64,000 nt of DNA, taken from Bin87 sp965203195. GTDB lineage: Bacteria; Chloroflexota; Dehalococcoidia; Lucifugimonadales; UBA3495. The notes beneath the pieces are model-generated. The model saw only the letters and a program-made list of their open reading frames with translations, did no database searches and was not told the origin of the DNA. A program made the position numbers and the translations under genes. Every line of letters starts with the position of its first letter. The first letter of the stretch is position 1. Location of the stretch: assembly GCA_965203195.1 (NCBI GenBank), contig OZ241860.1:310001-374000 (forward strand), given 5' to 3'. Below, one piece after another: positions 8,095 through 17,108 of this stretch.

Positions 8095-8751
8095 TCACGC
8101 CGCCCGGCGATAAAAGGCGATGGCGTTGTCTCCGTATTGCCGCCGGTCGTACCGGCGCAACCCGCCAATGCGGTCGGGCAGCGCCAGCCGGCTGGTGTGG
8201 CCCACGACCACCGCCGCCCCGTCCCGCAGCTGCCCGGATGCGTCCAGCGCCGCCAGCGCGCCCGTGGGCGCGCCCATCCCGTAGGGCGGGTCCAGCAGGG
8301 CCAGGCCGTAGCCTTCCGTCCCGGCGTCGGGATTGGCGTCAGCATCAGCATTGGCAGCCTCGCCGCCGCCGGCTTCGTCCGGGCCGCCGTTCCGGGTAGG
8401 ATGCGGGCGCGCCAGCCAGGCCAGGGCGTCGGCGCAGTGCACCCGCCCCGTCCCGGCGTAGCCGGTCCGCGCCAGGTTTTCCAGCAGGGCCTGGCACTGC
8501 CGCCGGTTCCGTTCCACAAAATCGGCGCCGGCGGCCCCGTGGCTCAACGCCGCGATGCCCAGACTGCCGGTGCCGGCGAACAGGTCCAGAACCTGCTGGC
8601 CGGCAACCTGGCCGGGTTCCAGAATGTTAAAGATAGCGGCGCGCACCCGTTCCGTAGTGGGCCGGACGCCCGCCACGGCGGGGCCTTTCAGCCGGATGCC
8701 GCGCGTCGCGCCGCTGGCCACGCGCATTGCGCCGGCATTGCGTCTGGGCAT
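8095..8751 (-). CDS. rsmD: 16S rRNA (guanine(966)-N2)-methyltransferase
   Basis: An AdoMet-dependent methyltransferase that modifies G966 of 16S rRNA. Family marks are the N-terminal GATRGIRLKGP and RPTTERVRAAIFNIL, the AdoMet motif VLDLFAGTGSLGIAAL, the catalytic DPPYGMG motif, and the C-terminal RRYGDNAIAFYRR-type ending (here RRQYGDNAIAFYRR). An Ala/Asp/Gly-rich insertion of about 25 residues precedes the DPPY motif and is probably a disordered loop. Start choice is between 8751 and 8727 (both ATG). The open frame to 8922 is repeat-rich and unlikely to be coding. It is the first gene of the rsmD-coaD cluster. Confidence 0.92.
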   Translation of the reverse strand: MPRRNAGAMRVASGATRGIRLKGPAVAGVRPTTERVRAAIFNILEPGQVAGQQVLDLFAGTGSLGIAALSHGAAGADFVERNRRQCQALLENLARTGYAGTGRVHCADALAWLARPHPTRNGGPDEAGGGEAANADADANPDAGTEGYGLALLDPPYGMGAPTGALAALDASGQLRDGAAVVVGHTSRLALPDRIGGLRRYDRRQYGDNAIAFYRRAA

Positions 8752-8871
8752 TCTAGTATCCTCATGCCGCCGGCCGCCCCTTGCGCCCGGTGCGGGTTTC
8801 GCCCGGTTTTGCCCGCCGCCGGTTGCGCCGGTCCGGGCCGGGAATCTGCGCCCGGCGCCGGCGCCGTGTTC

Positions 8872-8917
8872 GGAGTCAGTGCAGTGGCCGGAGTCAGTGC
8901 AGCGGTGCAAGTCAGTG
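8872..8917. repeat. Private 13-bp direct repeat, 2.5 copies
   Basis: GGAGTCAGTGCAG at 8872-8884 and 8890-8902, with a partial copy AAGTCAGTG at 8909-8917. It lies between the upstream dehydrogenase stop and the rsmD start. Confidence 0.8.
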
Positions 8918-9946
8918 TTCAATCACCAGCTTGCCAAAGAAATCCCGGTCTTGCATCACCTGGTGCGCTTCGGCCACGCCGTCCAGGGGGAACGTGCGCC
9001 CCACGATGCCCCGCAGCGCGCCCTGGTTGACCATTTTCATCACATCGGCCATCGTGCGCCGGCTGCGCCCGCCGCTGCCCATCAAGTGCAGGGGCCGGCC
9101 GTGCAGGATGGACAAGTCCATTGGCGTCCGGCTGCCGGAGGTTACGCCGGTGATGACCAGCCGCCCCTCCGGTTTCAGGCACAGCATATTTTCGTGCCAC
9201 ACCTCGGCGCCCACGCAGTCAAAGACCACATCTACGCCCTTGCCGTCGGTCAGCTCCCGCACCCGCGCGCTGATGCTGTCCACCGCCCGGTAGTTGATAA
9301 CCGCATCGGCGCCCAGCTTTTTGGCCTCGTCCAGCTTCCAGTCGCTGCCGGCGGTGGTGATGACCCGGCAGCCCATCATCTTGGCAATCTGGATGCCCAT
9401 GCTGCCTACCCCGGAGCCGGCCGCCTGCACCAGCACATCGTCCCAGGGTTGCAGTTTGGCCTGGGTGACCAGGCAGTGCCAGGCAGTATGGGCGGCGATG
9501 GGCAGCGCCGCCGCCTCGGTGAAGGGCATCGCATCGGGGATGGCATAGGCGTTGATGGCCGGGGCGACCACATACTCGGCGTGGCCGCCGTCCAGGTCAA
9601 CGCCGATGCGTTGCTGCCGGGCGCACCACTGGTCGTTGCCGCTGCCGCAGTGTTCGCAGAGGTTATGGCCGCCGCACTTGACGCGGTTGTCCAGCAGCAC
9701 CCGGTCGCCGATTTTGAGGGCAGCGCCGGCGTCAGGGCTGATTTGCGCCACTTCGCCGGCCATATCGCAGCCCAGGATGTGAGGAAAGCGGCGGCAGTTG
9801 CCGGCCCGCAGGTTGAGGTCCAGGTGGTTGAGGGCGCTGGCGCGGACGCGCAGCAGGATTTCGCCGGGGGCGATTTCCGGTTCGGGGCGGTCGCCGTAGG
9901 CGAGGACTTCCGTCCCGCCAGTTTCGTTGATATAGACGGCTTTCAT
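8912..9946 (-). CDS. Zinc-binding MDR dehydrogenase / quinone oxidoreductase
   Basis: A 344-residue medium-chain dehydrogenase/reductase. It has the N-terminal GroES-like domain with ASALNHLDLNLRAG and LGCDMAGEV, the structural-zinc cysteine cluster (C-G-G-H-N-L-C-E-H-C, then C of QWCARQ), and a Rossmann domain with VLVQAAGSGVGSMGIQIAK near residue 170. The catalytic-zinc ligand pattern differs from classical ADH (the first zinc Cys is replaced by Asn in ALNHLD), as in several reductases annotated as quinone or crotonyl-type enzymes. The substrate is unknown. A type IIG gene starts divergently about 185 nt away. Confidence 0.85.
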   Translation of the reverse strand: MKAVYINETGGTEVLAYGDRPEPEIAPGEILLRVRASALNHLDLNLRAGNCRRFPHILGCDMAGEVAQISPDAGAALKIGDRVLLDNRVKCGGHNLCEHCGSGNDQWCARQQRIGVDLDGGHAEYVVAPAINAYAIPDAMPFTEAAALPIAAHTAWHCLVTQAKLQPWDDVLVQAAGSGVGSMGIQIAKMMGCRVITTAGSDWKLDEAKKLGADAVINYRAVDSISARVRELTDGKGVDVVFDCVGAEVWHENMLCLKPEGRLVITGVTSGSRTPMDLSILHGRPLHLMGSGGRSRRTMADVMKMVNQGALRGIVGRTFPLDGVAEAHQVMQDRDFFGKLVIEH

Positions 9947-10050
9947 ACTCGGGGTTCCCTCCGTGTTTGCGGTAGCGCCGGCGATAGCGGTGGCAGTGGC
10001 GCTGGGCGGCAGTGTAACCGGGCAACGCCGGCGGATGCAATCGCCGCATT

Positions 10051-10078
10051 CGGTTGACGATACCCGGTTGACGATACC
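10051..10078. repeat. Perfect 14-bp tandem repeat, 2 copies
   Basis: CGGTTGACGATACC occurs twice head-to-tail at 10051-10064 and 10065-10078, in the divergent spacer before the restriction-modification gene. Each copy carries a TTGACG that resembles a -35 element. Confidence 0.85.
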
Positions 10079-10131
10079 CGGGCCCGGCGCTATGTTGACG
10101 CCAGCTTGCCGACAGGGGAAATAGCATAACT

Positions 10132-13100
10132 ATGTCGCCGCCGCAGGATGTCACCGGAACGCCCAACTGGGATTTGGCCCGGGAAGCCATCGCCCGGTTG
10201 CAGGCAATGCCCGCCGCCACCGCCGAGGCCAATGTGCAGGGGCAGCTGATGTCCATTCTGGGGTTCCTGTTCCCCGGCCTGCCCCAGTCGGAGCTGACGC
10301 TGGAAAAGGCGGCCGGCGACGGGCGGATTGACGTATATTGCCGCAATGTGGTCTTTGAAACCAAGGGGCAGGGCAAGCTGGACGCCCGGCGCAAACCCGA
10401 CGGCACTACGGAAACCCCGGAGGAGCAGGCCGTCCGCTACCTGGACGCTCTGACGGCGCAGCCCAATATGTTCGCCAGCGCGGGCATCGGGTGGAGGGCC
10501 GGCGTGACCGACGGCAAGGAATGGTTTTTCTACGACTACGACCGGGAGGCACCCGATGGGGCGAAACTGACGGCGGTCAATATCCTGCGGCTGGATACGC
10601 CGGAGGATGGCGAAACGCTGCTGGCTTGCTTGTACGATTTCGTCAACCGCAGCGTCAGGCTGGCGCCGCCCACGGACAACCGGGTGTGGGTAGAGGGGCT
10701 GGCGCAGCCCTTCATTGACCTGGCCGCCCGGCACGAAAGCCGGTCGGAGTACGAAGTCAAGCGCCGGTTGTGGGAAGGCGTATTGCGCGGAGCATTCATC
10801 ATCCCGCCGGAGGATGCGGACGCCCGGCGGGAGCTGTTCGCCCGCCATACGCTGCTGGTGGTCATCGCCCGCGCCGTGGCCGAATCGTTGCGCCCGCCGG
10901 AACAGGAGGCCGTGTCCCGGGAGCGAGTGCGCCGCGCGCTGACCGAAGGGTTCGCCGCCTGGCTGGTTGACGCCGCCGGGGACGACGGGGCGAATGCGGT
11001 GGACGACCTGGTGGCGGAAGTGAACCGATACGCCTGGCTGGCGGCTAACCGGGATACGCTGAAAGACCTGTACCATACTGTCATTTCCCGCGACATTCGA
11101 CATTACTTTGGGGAATACTATACCCCGGACTGGCTGGCGCGGGCGGTGTGCGAGGAAACGCTGGATGCGGAATGGCGCCGGGAAGTCATCGATCAAGCCG
11201 TAAAAAGCGAACTGACTGGCCCGGCGGTTCTGGATCCGGCCTGCGGCTCCGGCACTTTTCTTTATCATGCCACCCAACTGCTGCTGGAGGACGCCGCCCA
11301 ACACCCGGAACTGGCCAACAGTCGCGAAGCTCAATCCGAAATCGTCAACCAGCTGGTCGCCGGAATGGACTTGCATCCCGTAGCGGTAGAACTGGCCAAA
11401 ACCACCAAGCTGCTGGCTTTGTCCAATGCCGGTATGCCTTTAACCTATGTGGAGAATTTCGCCAATATCCATTTGGGCGACAGCTTGCAATGGGAAACGC
11501 GGCGCAACGAGGAACTGTTTAACCAGGGCAACCTGATTACGATACCGACAGACGAAGCGTCCGAACCTTTGCTGTTGCCACGATCCTTGCTGCTGTCCGA
11601 GCACTTCAATCCTCTCATCAGCGTGATGTTTGACTATGCGGAAGGCCCTGATTTTGAAGGCGCCGAAGCGGCGTTGGCAACGGCGCTGGATTTGCCGAAC
11701 AGCGCCGAGCAGGCCGCCGCCATTGCCGCCTACCGGCGCTTCCGCGCCTACATTCGTTCCAATCGCAATCGCGTCTGGCGTTGGTACATATCCAATATGG
11801 CGCAACCGATCCGGCTGGCGCGGCTGCCGGCAACCCGTCTGGTGGGCAACCCGCCCTGGGTGGTCTATAACGCGATGGACAACGACCGGCAGGACGCTTT
11901 CCGGCGGCACGCCGCCGACCGGAACCTGTGGGCCGGCGCCCACCTGGCGACGCAGAATGACCTGGCGGCGACTTTCGTCGCTACCTGCGTGGACTACTAC
12001 CTGCAAACGGGGGGCAAGTTCGGCTTTGTGCTGCCCTACGCCGCCCTGCGCTCCCGCCATTGGGCATTGTTTCGCACCGGCGACTGGAGCCTGCGGCAAG
12101 ACACTGAGCGGGGTACGCACGTCGATTTGAGCAAGGATGCCTGGGATTTTTACGGAGTCAATGCGCCGCCGTTCCCGCAGGCGAATTCGTCGGTGGTGTT
12201 CGGCACGAAAGTGGCCGCCGACCGGCAGTCGCCCAACTTGAAATCGCTGGACGGCGTTGTGGAAGTAACCGGGAACGATGTCGCCGTAACAATGCCCTGG
12301 GATGATGTAAGGTTGAAGCTGACATTCTCCGGCAGGGATAAGCAGCCGGTTGCGCCCAGTCCGGCGTATGCCAACGCTTTCCGCAACGGGGCAACGCTGT
12401 TTCCGCAGCCGTTGGCCGTCTTTGAACGCCCGCAATCCCGCGCATTGGGGCGAGTGTATTTCAAGACTAACACCGGCAAAGGGACTTGGGCCGGCAAGGA
12501 ACGCGAAGGACAGGTTGAGGAACGGTTTGTCAAGCCGGCGCTGTTTTCCCGGCTGTTGCTGCCCTTTGGCGCAATCGGGCATTCCCACATCATTGCCCCC
12601 TTTACTGCCGACGGCAGTGGTTTGATGGAGGAACTGCCGCCGGGCAATGATGCCGCGCGTTTCCGGCAGTTCTGGGATGCAGTGGATTACGCTTGGCGGC
12701 AAAACAGCAGCAGCCGGCCGCCGCACACTTTGCTTGACCAGATTAACTGGCAAAGAAAACTGTCATCGCAGCTGGGTGGCAAGCACACTGCAAAGGTTGT
12801 GTATCAGCGTTCCGGGTCGTGGCTGATTGCCGCAGTAGTTGATACGCAGACGATTGCGGACGGCACGCTTAACTGGTTCGCCAGCGATAACGAAAGCGAA
12901 CTGCATTACTTGTCGGCGATATTCAATGCCCCGGCACTGGCCGACTTTTTCCATAATGCTTGCCGCTATTCGGATCGGCACTTTCAGATGCTGCCCGTGC
13001 AGAACCTGCCCATTCCCGCCTATGACGCCGGCAACGGGCATCACGCCAACCTGGCCGCCCAGTCGCAGCGGGCGCACCGGCGGGTGGCGGCGCTGGTGGC

Positions 13101-13224
13101 GGAAAGGCAGGCATCCCGCCGCCGCGTCAACCGCAACGATGTGCTGCGGGACGCCGCCATGCAGCCCATCCTGGCCAGCATTGACGAGTCGGCGCGCGCC
13201 ATCCTGCCCGCCTACTGCGCCTAG
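10132..13224 (+). CDS. Single-chain type IIG-like restriction-modification enzyme
   Basis: A 1030-residue fusion of nuclease, adenine methyltransferase and specificity regions. Near residues 64-78 is a PD-(D/E)xK-type core, GRIDVYC then VVFETKG (D67, E76, K78). AdoMet motif I appears as DPACGSGTF near residue 367 and the catalytic N6-adenine motif as NPPW near residue 573. The C-terminal about 350 residues have no catalytic motif and probably hold the target-recognition domain; they end with PVQNLPIPAYD and a basic helix. The layout fits Eco57I/type IIL-type enzymes that cut and methylate with one polypeptide. No separate R, M or S gene adjoins it. The frame is intact, so the system may be active. 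Confidence 0.85.
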   Translation: MSPPQDVTGTPNWDLAREAIARLQAMPAATAEANVQGQLMSILGFLFPGLPQSELTLEKAAGDGRIDVYCRNVVFETKGQGKLDARRKPDGTTETPEEQAVRYLDALTAQPNMFASAGIGWRAGVTDGKEWFFYDYDREAPDGAKLTAVNILRLDTPEDGETLLACLYDFVNRSVRLAPPTDNRVWVEGLAQPFIDLAARHESRSEYEVKRRLWEGVLRGAFIIPPEDADARRELFARHTLLVVIARAVAESLRPPEQEAVSRERVRRALTEGFAAWLVDAAGDDGANAVDDLVAEVNRYAWLAANRDTLKDLYHTVISRDIRHYFGEYYTPDWLARAVCEETLDAEWRREVIDQAVKSELTGPAVLDPACGSGTFLYHATQLLLEDAAQHPELANSREAQSEIVNQLVAGMDLHPVAVELAKTTKLLALSNAGMPLTYVENFANIHLGDSLQWETRRNEELFNQGNLITIPTDEASEPLLLPRSLLLSEHFNPLISVMFDYAEGPDFEGAEAALATALDLPNSAEQAAAIAAYRRFRAYIRSNRNRVWRWYISNMAQPIRLARLPATRLVGNPPWVVYNAMDNDRQDAFRRHAADRNLWAGAHLATQNDLAATFVATCVDYYLQTGGKFGFVLPYAALRSRHWALFRTGDWSLRQDTERGTHVDLSKDAWDFYGVNAPPFPQANSSVVFGTKVAADRQSPNLKSLDGVVEVTGNDVAVTMPWDDVRLKLTFSGRDKQPVAPSPAYANAFRNGATLFPQPLAVFERPQSRALGRVYFKTNTGKGTWAGKEREGQVEERFVKPALFSRLLLPFGAIGHSHIIAPFTADGSGLMEELPPGNDAARFRQFWDAVDYAWRQNSSSRPPHTLLDQINWQRKLSSQLGGKHTAKVVYQRSGSWLIAAVVDTQTIADGTLNWFASDNESELHYLSAIFNAPALADFFHNACRYSDRHFQMLPVQNLPIPAYDAGNGHHANLAAQSQRAHRRVAALVAERQASRRRVNRNDVLRDAAMQPILASIDESARAILPAYCA

Positions 13225-13346
13225 CGGGGCCGGCGCCGTTGCGCTTCAGATCGCCGGCCGCCCGGCCGGCATAGCGAATCCGGGCGGCGCGGCGGCGACA
13301 GAGCAGCCCTATCCACGCCGCCATTGGCCGGCCAATCAGCCTCCCA

Positions 13347-14249
13347 TTAGCCTTCCAGGCCCGCAAACCGTAGCTGCACCCCCGACTTTTCCTCCTGCAA
13401 CTTGGCCACGGCGTCGGAATCCTCCGGCCCCCAGCCCCGCAGCAGGGCTTCCACGTGCCGCTGGTCAACCAGGTTGGACATTTCCATGGGGATGCCGTAT
13501 TCCCGTCCCAGGTCAGTAGCCAGGCGCACATCCTTGGCCGCCAGGGCGGTGGCGAAGCCCGGCTCGAAGTTGTTGGCGAACAGGTAGCGAGGGAACTTTT
13601 CGGCCAGCCGCCGGTTGCCGCCGCTGCTGTTGACGATGACATCGGCCAGCGTTTCCAGCGGTACGCCCGCCTTGACGCCCAGGGTCAGCGCCTCGGCCAT
13701 CAGCACGCCGATGCCCATGGACAGCAGGTTGTTGCAGATTTTGGTCACCATCCCGTTGCCGATGTCGCCGCAATAGACGACATGAGCGCCAATGGCGTCC
13801 AGCATCGGCTTGACCTGGTCGTAGGCGGGCCGGTCGCCGCCCACCATCACCGCCAGGGTGCCGGCGGCCGCGCCGTACACCCCGCCGCTGACGGGCGCAT
13901 CCAGCACCGTTACGCCCCGGGCCGCGCATTCCTCGTGAATACGCCGGATGACCGTAGGCGAGTTGGTGGACAGGTCCACATAGACATCGCCGGCGCCGGC
14001 GGCAGACATAATCCCGTTTTCGCCCATCACCACCGCTTCCACGTCCCTGGGCACGGGCAGGGAAGTGAACACGGCATCGTTGCCGGCCACGCAGCCGGCG
14101 GGGGTGTCGGCCCACGCCGCCCCCATTTCCAGCAGATTAATGGCCGACTCCCGGCGCAGGTCGTGCACCGTCAGTTGGTGGCCGGCCTTGATCATATTGG
14201 CGGCCATGGGGTTGCCCATATTGCCGACGCCGATGAACCCAGCTTTCAT
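13347..14249 (-). CDS. 3-hydroxyisobutyrate dehydrogenase-like NAD(P) oxidoreductase
   Basis: A 300-residue beta-hydroxyacid dehydrogenase. It has the N-terminal Rossmann motif GFIGVGNMGNPMA, the substrate-binding signature DAPVSGGVYGAAAGTL near residue 117, and the catalytic-lysine region GNGMVTKICNNLL near residue 165. Candidate reactions are oxidation of 3-hydroxyisobutyrate or reduction of tartronate semialdehyde or a related semialdehyde. The exact substrate cannot be told from sequence. It is transcribed toward the type IIG gene and lies downstream of a Zn-dependent alcohol dehydrogenase on the same strand. Confidence 0.9.
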   Translation of the reverse strand: MKAGFIGVGNMGNPMAANMIKAGHQLTVHDLRRESAINLLEMGAAWADTPAGCVAGNDAVFTSLPVPRDVEAVVMGENGIMSAAGAGDVYVDLSTNSPTVIRRIHEECAARGVTVLDAPVSGGVYGAAAGTLAVMVGGDRPAYDQVKPMLDAIGAHVVYCGDIGNGMVTKICNNLLSMGIGVLMAEALTLGVKAGVPLETLADVIVNSSGGNRRLAEKFPRYLFANNFEPGFATALAAKDVRLATDLGREYGIPMEMSNLVDQRHVEALLRGWGPEDSDAVAKLQEEKSGVQLRFAGLEG

Positions 14250-14385
14250 AGCACTTGCGCTCCTGTTGGTATGATGCGCTGCGATGTCAGCGCAGACCGG
14301 CGCATTATAGCGCTGACGGATACGGCGCTCCGGGCATCAGGAACGCCGCATCCGTCTCCGTAGGTTTGCGCCGCGCCCGCCTGAT

Positions 14386-15477
14386 TTACCCGTCAAAGTC
14401 GGTGATGACGCTCCGCCGCACGCTGCCGGCTTTCATATCGGCGAAAGCGCGGTTGATTTCCGACAGCGCCAGCTCCTGGCTCACCAGCTCGTCCAGCTTC
14501 AGCCGGCCCTGGCGGTAGAACTCAATGTAGCGGGGCATATCGGTGCGGAAGCGGTTGGAACCCATGGTGCAGCCCTGGATGGCCCGGCCCCGGCGCAGGT
14601 AGTTGCCGGCGTCCAGCTCGATCTTGACACCTTCCGGCACCATGCCGATGATGGTGGCCACGCCGCCGGGCCGCAGCATATTGTAGCAATCCTCGGCCGT
14701 ATGCTTCAGGCCGATGGCCTCAAAGGAATAGTCCACGCCGCCGTCGGTGAGGTCAACGATGCGCTGGGCCACATTGCCGGCGGTAGCGTCAATGACGTCG
14801 GTGGCGCCGAATTCCCGGGCCAGGGCGAACTTGTCCTCGGTGGTGTCCACGGCGATGATGCGCAGGGCGCCGGCCAGCCGCGCCGCCTGGACGCAGTGAA
14901 TGCCGATGCCGCCGCAGCCCACTACGGCCACGGTGCTGCCCGGTTCCACCCGCGCCGTGTTCAGCACCGCCCCCAGGCCGGTAGTGGCGCCGCAGCCGAT
15001 CAGCGCCAGCTGCGGAAAGGGGATGTCGCCGTCCACTTTGACCAGGGCGTTTTCGTGCACCAGCATTTCGGCGGCGTAGGAACCCAGCTGGGCGAACTGG
15101 GTAATCGCCTCGCCGTTTTTCCGCAGGCGGGGCGGGTCGTCGGGGCCGCGGGTCACGGCGGTTCGGGTGCAGAGATAAGGCTGCCCCCGCATACAGTATT
15201 CGCAGACGCCGCAGAACACCGACAGGCACATAATCACGGAGTCGCCGGGGCGCACGTAGGTGACCTGTTCGCCGACGGCGACCACCGTGCCGGCGGCTTC
15301 GTGGCCCAGGATGCAGGGCATGGGCGTGGTGTAGAGGCCCTCCACAAAATGCAGGTCGCTGTGGCACACGCCGGAAGCGCCGGTACGCACCAGCGTCTCC
15401 CGGGGCGCCGGCGCGTCCACCTGCACATCCTCAATGACGACGGGCTGATTCACTTCGCGCAGTACGGCGGCTTTCAT
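14386..15477 (-). CDS. Zinc-dependent alcohol dehydrogenase (MDR class III-like)
   Basis: A 363-residue MDR alcohol dehydrogenase. It has catalytic-zinc Cys/His in GVCHSDLHFVEG and LGHEAAGTV, structural-zinc cysteines C-x2-C-x2-C-x7-C in FCGVCEYCMRGQPYLC, and the NAD site VAVVGCGGIGIHCVQAA near residue 190. The RLRKNGEAITQFAQLGSYAAE region resembles the Zn-type alcohol dehydrogenases related to formaldehyde or mycothiol dehydrogenases. It likely oxidises a primary alcohol or aldehyde adduct. The ATG at 15477 opens MKAAVLREVNQPV; the upstream frame crosses a repeat and is not used. It is divergent from the Rieske ferredoxin gene. Confidence 0.9.
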   Translation of the reverse strand: MKAAVLREVNQPVVIEDVQVDAPAPRETLVRTGASGVCHSDLHFVEGLYTTPMPCILGHEAAGTVVAVGEQVTYVRPGDSVIMCLSVFCGVCEYCMRGQPYLCTRTAVTRGPDDPPRLRKNGEAITQFAQLGSYAAEMLVHENALVKVDGDIPFPQLALIGCGATTGLGAVLNTARVEPGSTVAVVGCGGIGIHCVQAARLAGALRIIAVDTTEDKFALAREFGATDVIDATAGNVAQRIVDLTDGGVDYSFEAIGLKHTAEDCYNMLRPGGVATIIGMVPEGVKIELDAGNYLRRGRAIQGCTMGSNRFRTDMPRYIEFYRQGRLKLDELVSQELALSEINRAFADMKAGSVRRSVITDFDG

Positions 15478-15496
15478 TATGGTTTCCCTCCCATTT

Positions 15497-15558
15497 GATG
15501 ACAGCTGATTGCTGACGGCGATGGCAACTGATGCCGACGGCAGCTGATGGCGACCGGC
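15497..15558. repeat. Degenerate 22-bp tandem repeat, about 2.8 copies
   Basis: Units begin at 15497, 15519 and 15541 and share the core CAGCTGATG / GACGGC. The array starts 20 bp upstream of the alcohol dehydrogenase start codon. Confidence 0.7.
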
Positions 15559-15764
15559 GGCCGGCGCCAGGCCCGCCGGCATTCTACCACCAATTCCGGC
15601 GAAAACCGGAAAGCGCCGCCCCCCCAACCCGTGCCGGCGGGCGGTTTCCTGGCATATAATAACCGCCGTCCGGGCCGTGCGCCGCGCGCCGTCCGGGCGC
15701 AGCATCGACATCGGCGTCAGCGTCAAGTCTGAACCGAATATACGGGTATGAGGAGAGTATCAAA

Positions 15765-16091
15765 ATGGCCGACGAATTTGTCAAGGTAGCCGCGCTTGGC
15801 GACATCCCGCCGGGCGATATGCTGTCCGTGCGCGTGGGCAGCGAGGAAATCCTGCTGGTCAATCTGGACGGGGAAATGCACGCCTGCGATGACATCTGCA
15901 CGCACGCCTACGCCAACCTGTCCGAGGGCGACCTGGAGGAAGGCGAAGTGGTCTGCCCGTTGCACGGAGCGGTCTTTGATGTCGCCAGCGGCAACCCGGT
16001 CACGCCGCCGGCTACCGAAGCCCTGCGCAAGTTCGCCGTCCGCATTGAGGGCGAGGACGTGCTGGTCGGCCCCGCCGTGGCCGCCGAATAG
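15765..16091 (+). CDS. Rieske-type [2Fe-2S] ferredoxin
   Basis: A 108-residue small Rieske protein. The cluster ligands are C-T-H in the first loop (DICTHAYANL) and C-P-L-H in the second (VVCPLHGAVFDV), 18 residues apart. The single-domain length and lack of a membrane anchor point to a soluble ferredoxin that passes electrons to a dioxygenase, monooxygenase or reductase, or the small subunit of a nitrite-reductase-like enzyme. No partner oxygenase is adjacent. GGAGAG precedes the ATG. Divergent from the upstream alcohol dehydrogenase. Confidence 0.93.
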   Translation: MADEFVKVAALGDIPPGDMLSVRVGSEEILLVNLDGEMHACDDICTHAYANLSEGDLEEGEVVCPLHGAVFDVASGNPVTPPATEALRKFAVRIEGEDVLVGPAVAAE

Positions 16092-16167
16092 CGGCGCGCA
16101 CGCGCTGGCGCGACGGTGGCATGGGCGGCAGCCGACGGGCAGAATCCGGCGGCGGCCGGCCGGGCGG

Positions 16168-16749
16168 TTAGTCGGGGAATCCCCAGGCGGATCTGGGCCA
16201 GTAAATCGCCCAGACCTTGCCGATGATGAGGTCGGAAGGCACCACGCCCCAGTGCCGGGAATCGCGGCTGCCGGGCCGGTTGTCGCCGAGCACAAAGTAC
16301 TCGTCAGCGCCCAGCCGCACCTGGTGCATATTCGTGTGGCCGGGGATTTTACGATAGGATTCCCGCAGCCGCGCGCCATTGACGATGACCTGCCCGCCGC
16401 TGATGGCAACGGTGTCGCCCGGCACGCCGATGATGCGTTTGACGAACTGCCGCTGGGTGTCCACGGGGTAGTCAAACACCACGACATCGCCCCGGCGGGG
16501 GGGGCGCGCCAGGTACAGCTCCGCCGGCGACGCCGGTTGCCAAAAGGGGATAATCTGCCCCAGCCGGCCCGTGTCCAGCCGGAAATAGAGCGCCCGGTTG
16601 ACCATCAGGTAATGCCCCGGGTCCAGCGTGGGCTGCATACTGGAGCCCTCCACCCTGAAGTTCACCACCGACGCCTGGACGGCGATAAAGACCAGCGCGC
16701 CGATCAGCGCGGCCTCAAGCAGTTCGCGTAGCCAGTTCCGTTCCGTCAT
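16168..16749 (-). CDS. lepB: Signal peptidase I
   Basis: A membrane-anchored serine-lysine protease that removes Sec and Tat signal peptides. The 193-residue product has one N-terminal membrane segment (about residues 8-28), the catalytic serine in VEGSSMQPTL (about residue 38), the catalytic lysine in QFVKRIIGVPGDTV, and the later family boxes YFVLGDNRPGSRDSR and WGVVPSDLIIGKVWAIYWP. The ATG at 16749 gives the usual short cytosolic N-terminus; a start 12 codons upstream is possible. It is divergent from prs. Confidence 0.93.
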   Translation of the reverse strand: MTERNWLRELLEAALIGALVFIAVQASVVNFRVEGSSMQPTLDPGHYLMVNRALYFRLDTGRLGQIIPFWQPASPAELYLARPPRRGDVVVFDYPVDTQRQFVKRIIGVPGDTVAISGGQVIVNGARLRESYRKIPGHTNMHQVRLGADEYFVLGDNRPGSRDSRHWGVVPSDLIIGKVWAIYWPRSAWGFPD

Positions 16750-17108
16750 AAATGACAACGACTCCGTTGCTCTTTTCCGGCTCATTTTACCATAGTGGTT
16801 CACTTTACCACAGCGGACGGCGCGGCGGGATTGTCTCACCGGCTCGTAGCGGTATTGGCGGCGGCTGACCGGCGGGGCGCCGTGGCGCGCCGCCCGCGTG
16901 GTTCCCCGACCCGGCCCTGTCGGGCCGTTGTCCGCCGGAAATGCCGCAACCGGAAAGCCCCCGCCGTTGACTAGCCCGGTTAGCCCCATTACCATTGTGC
17001 CGCCCGCCGGCCCGCCGTACATAATCAATGCATGGTCGGACATAATGACTGGCCGGCCCCGCCCGGCGCGCCGGCCGTCCCCACCCGCCCGCTGCGAAAG
17101 GTGCCGCT
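16750..17108. other. Divergent lepB-prs spacer
   Basis: A 359-bp spacer that should hold promoters for both divergent genes. A small palindrome ACCATAGTGGT lies at 16789-16799, followed by another ACCAC at 16806. On the minus strand the same stretch contains TAAAAT, a plausible -10 for lepB. The ribosome-binding region of prs is GAAAGGTG just before 17109. No additional gene was recognised; open frames here are N-terminal extensions in high-GC sequence. Confidence 0.5.

Noticed and set aside
10090..12753. Two long minus-strand ORFs (428 and 437 codons) inside the type IIG gene
   Set aside because: Antisense to an intact enzyme with all catalytic motifs; no ribosome-binding sites.
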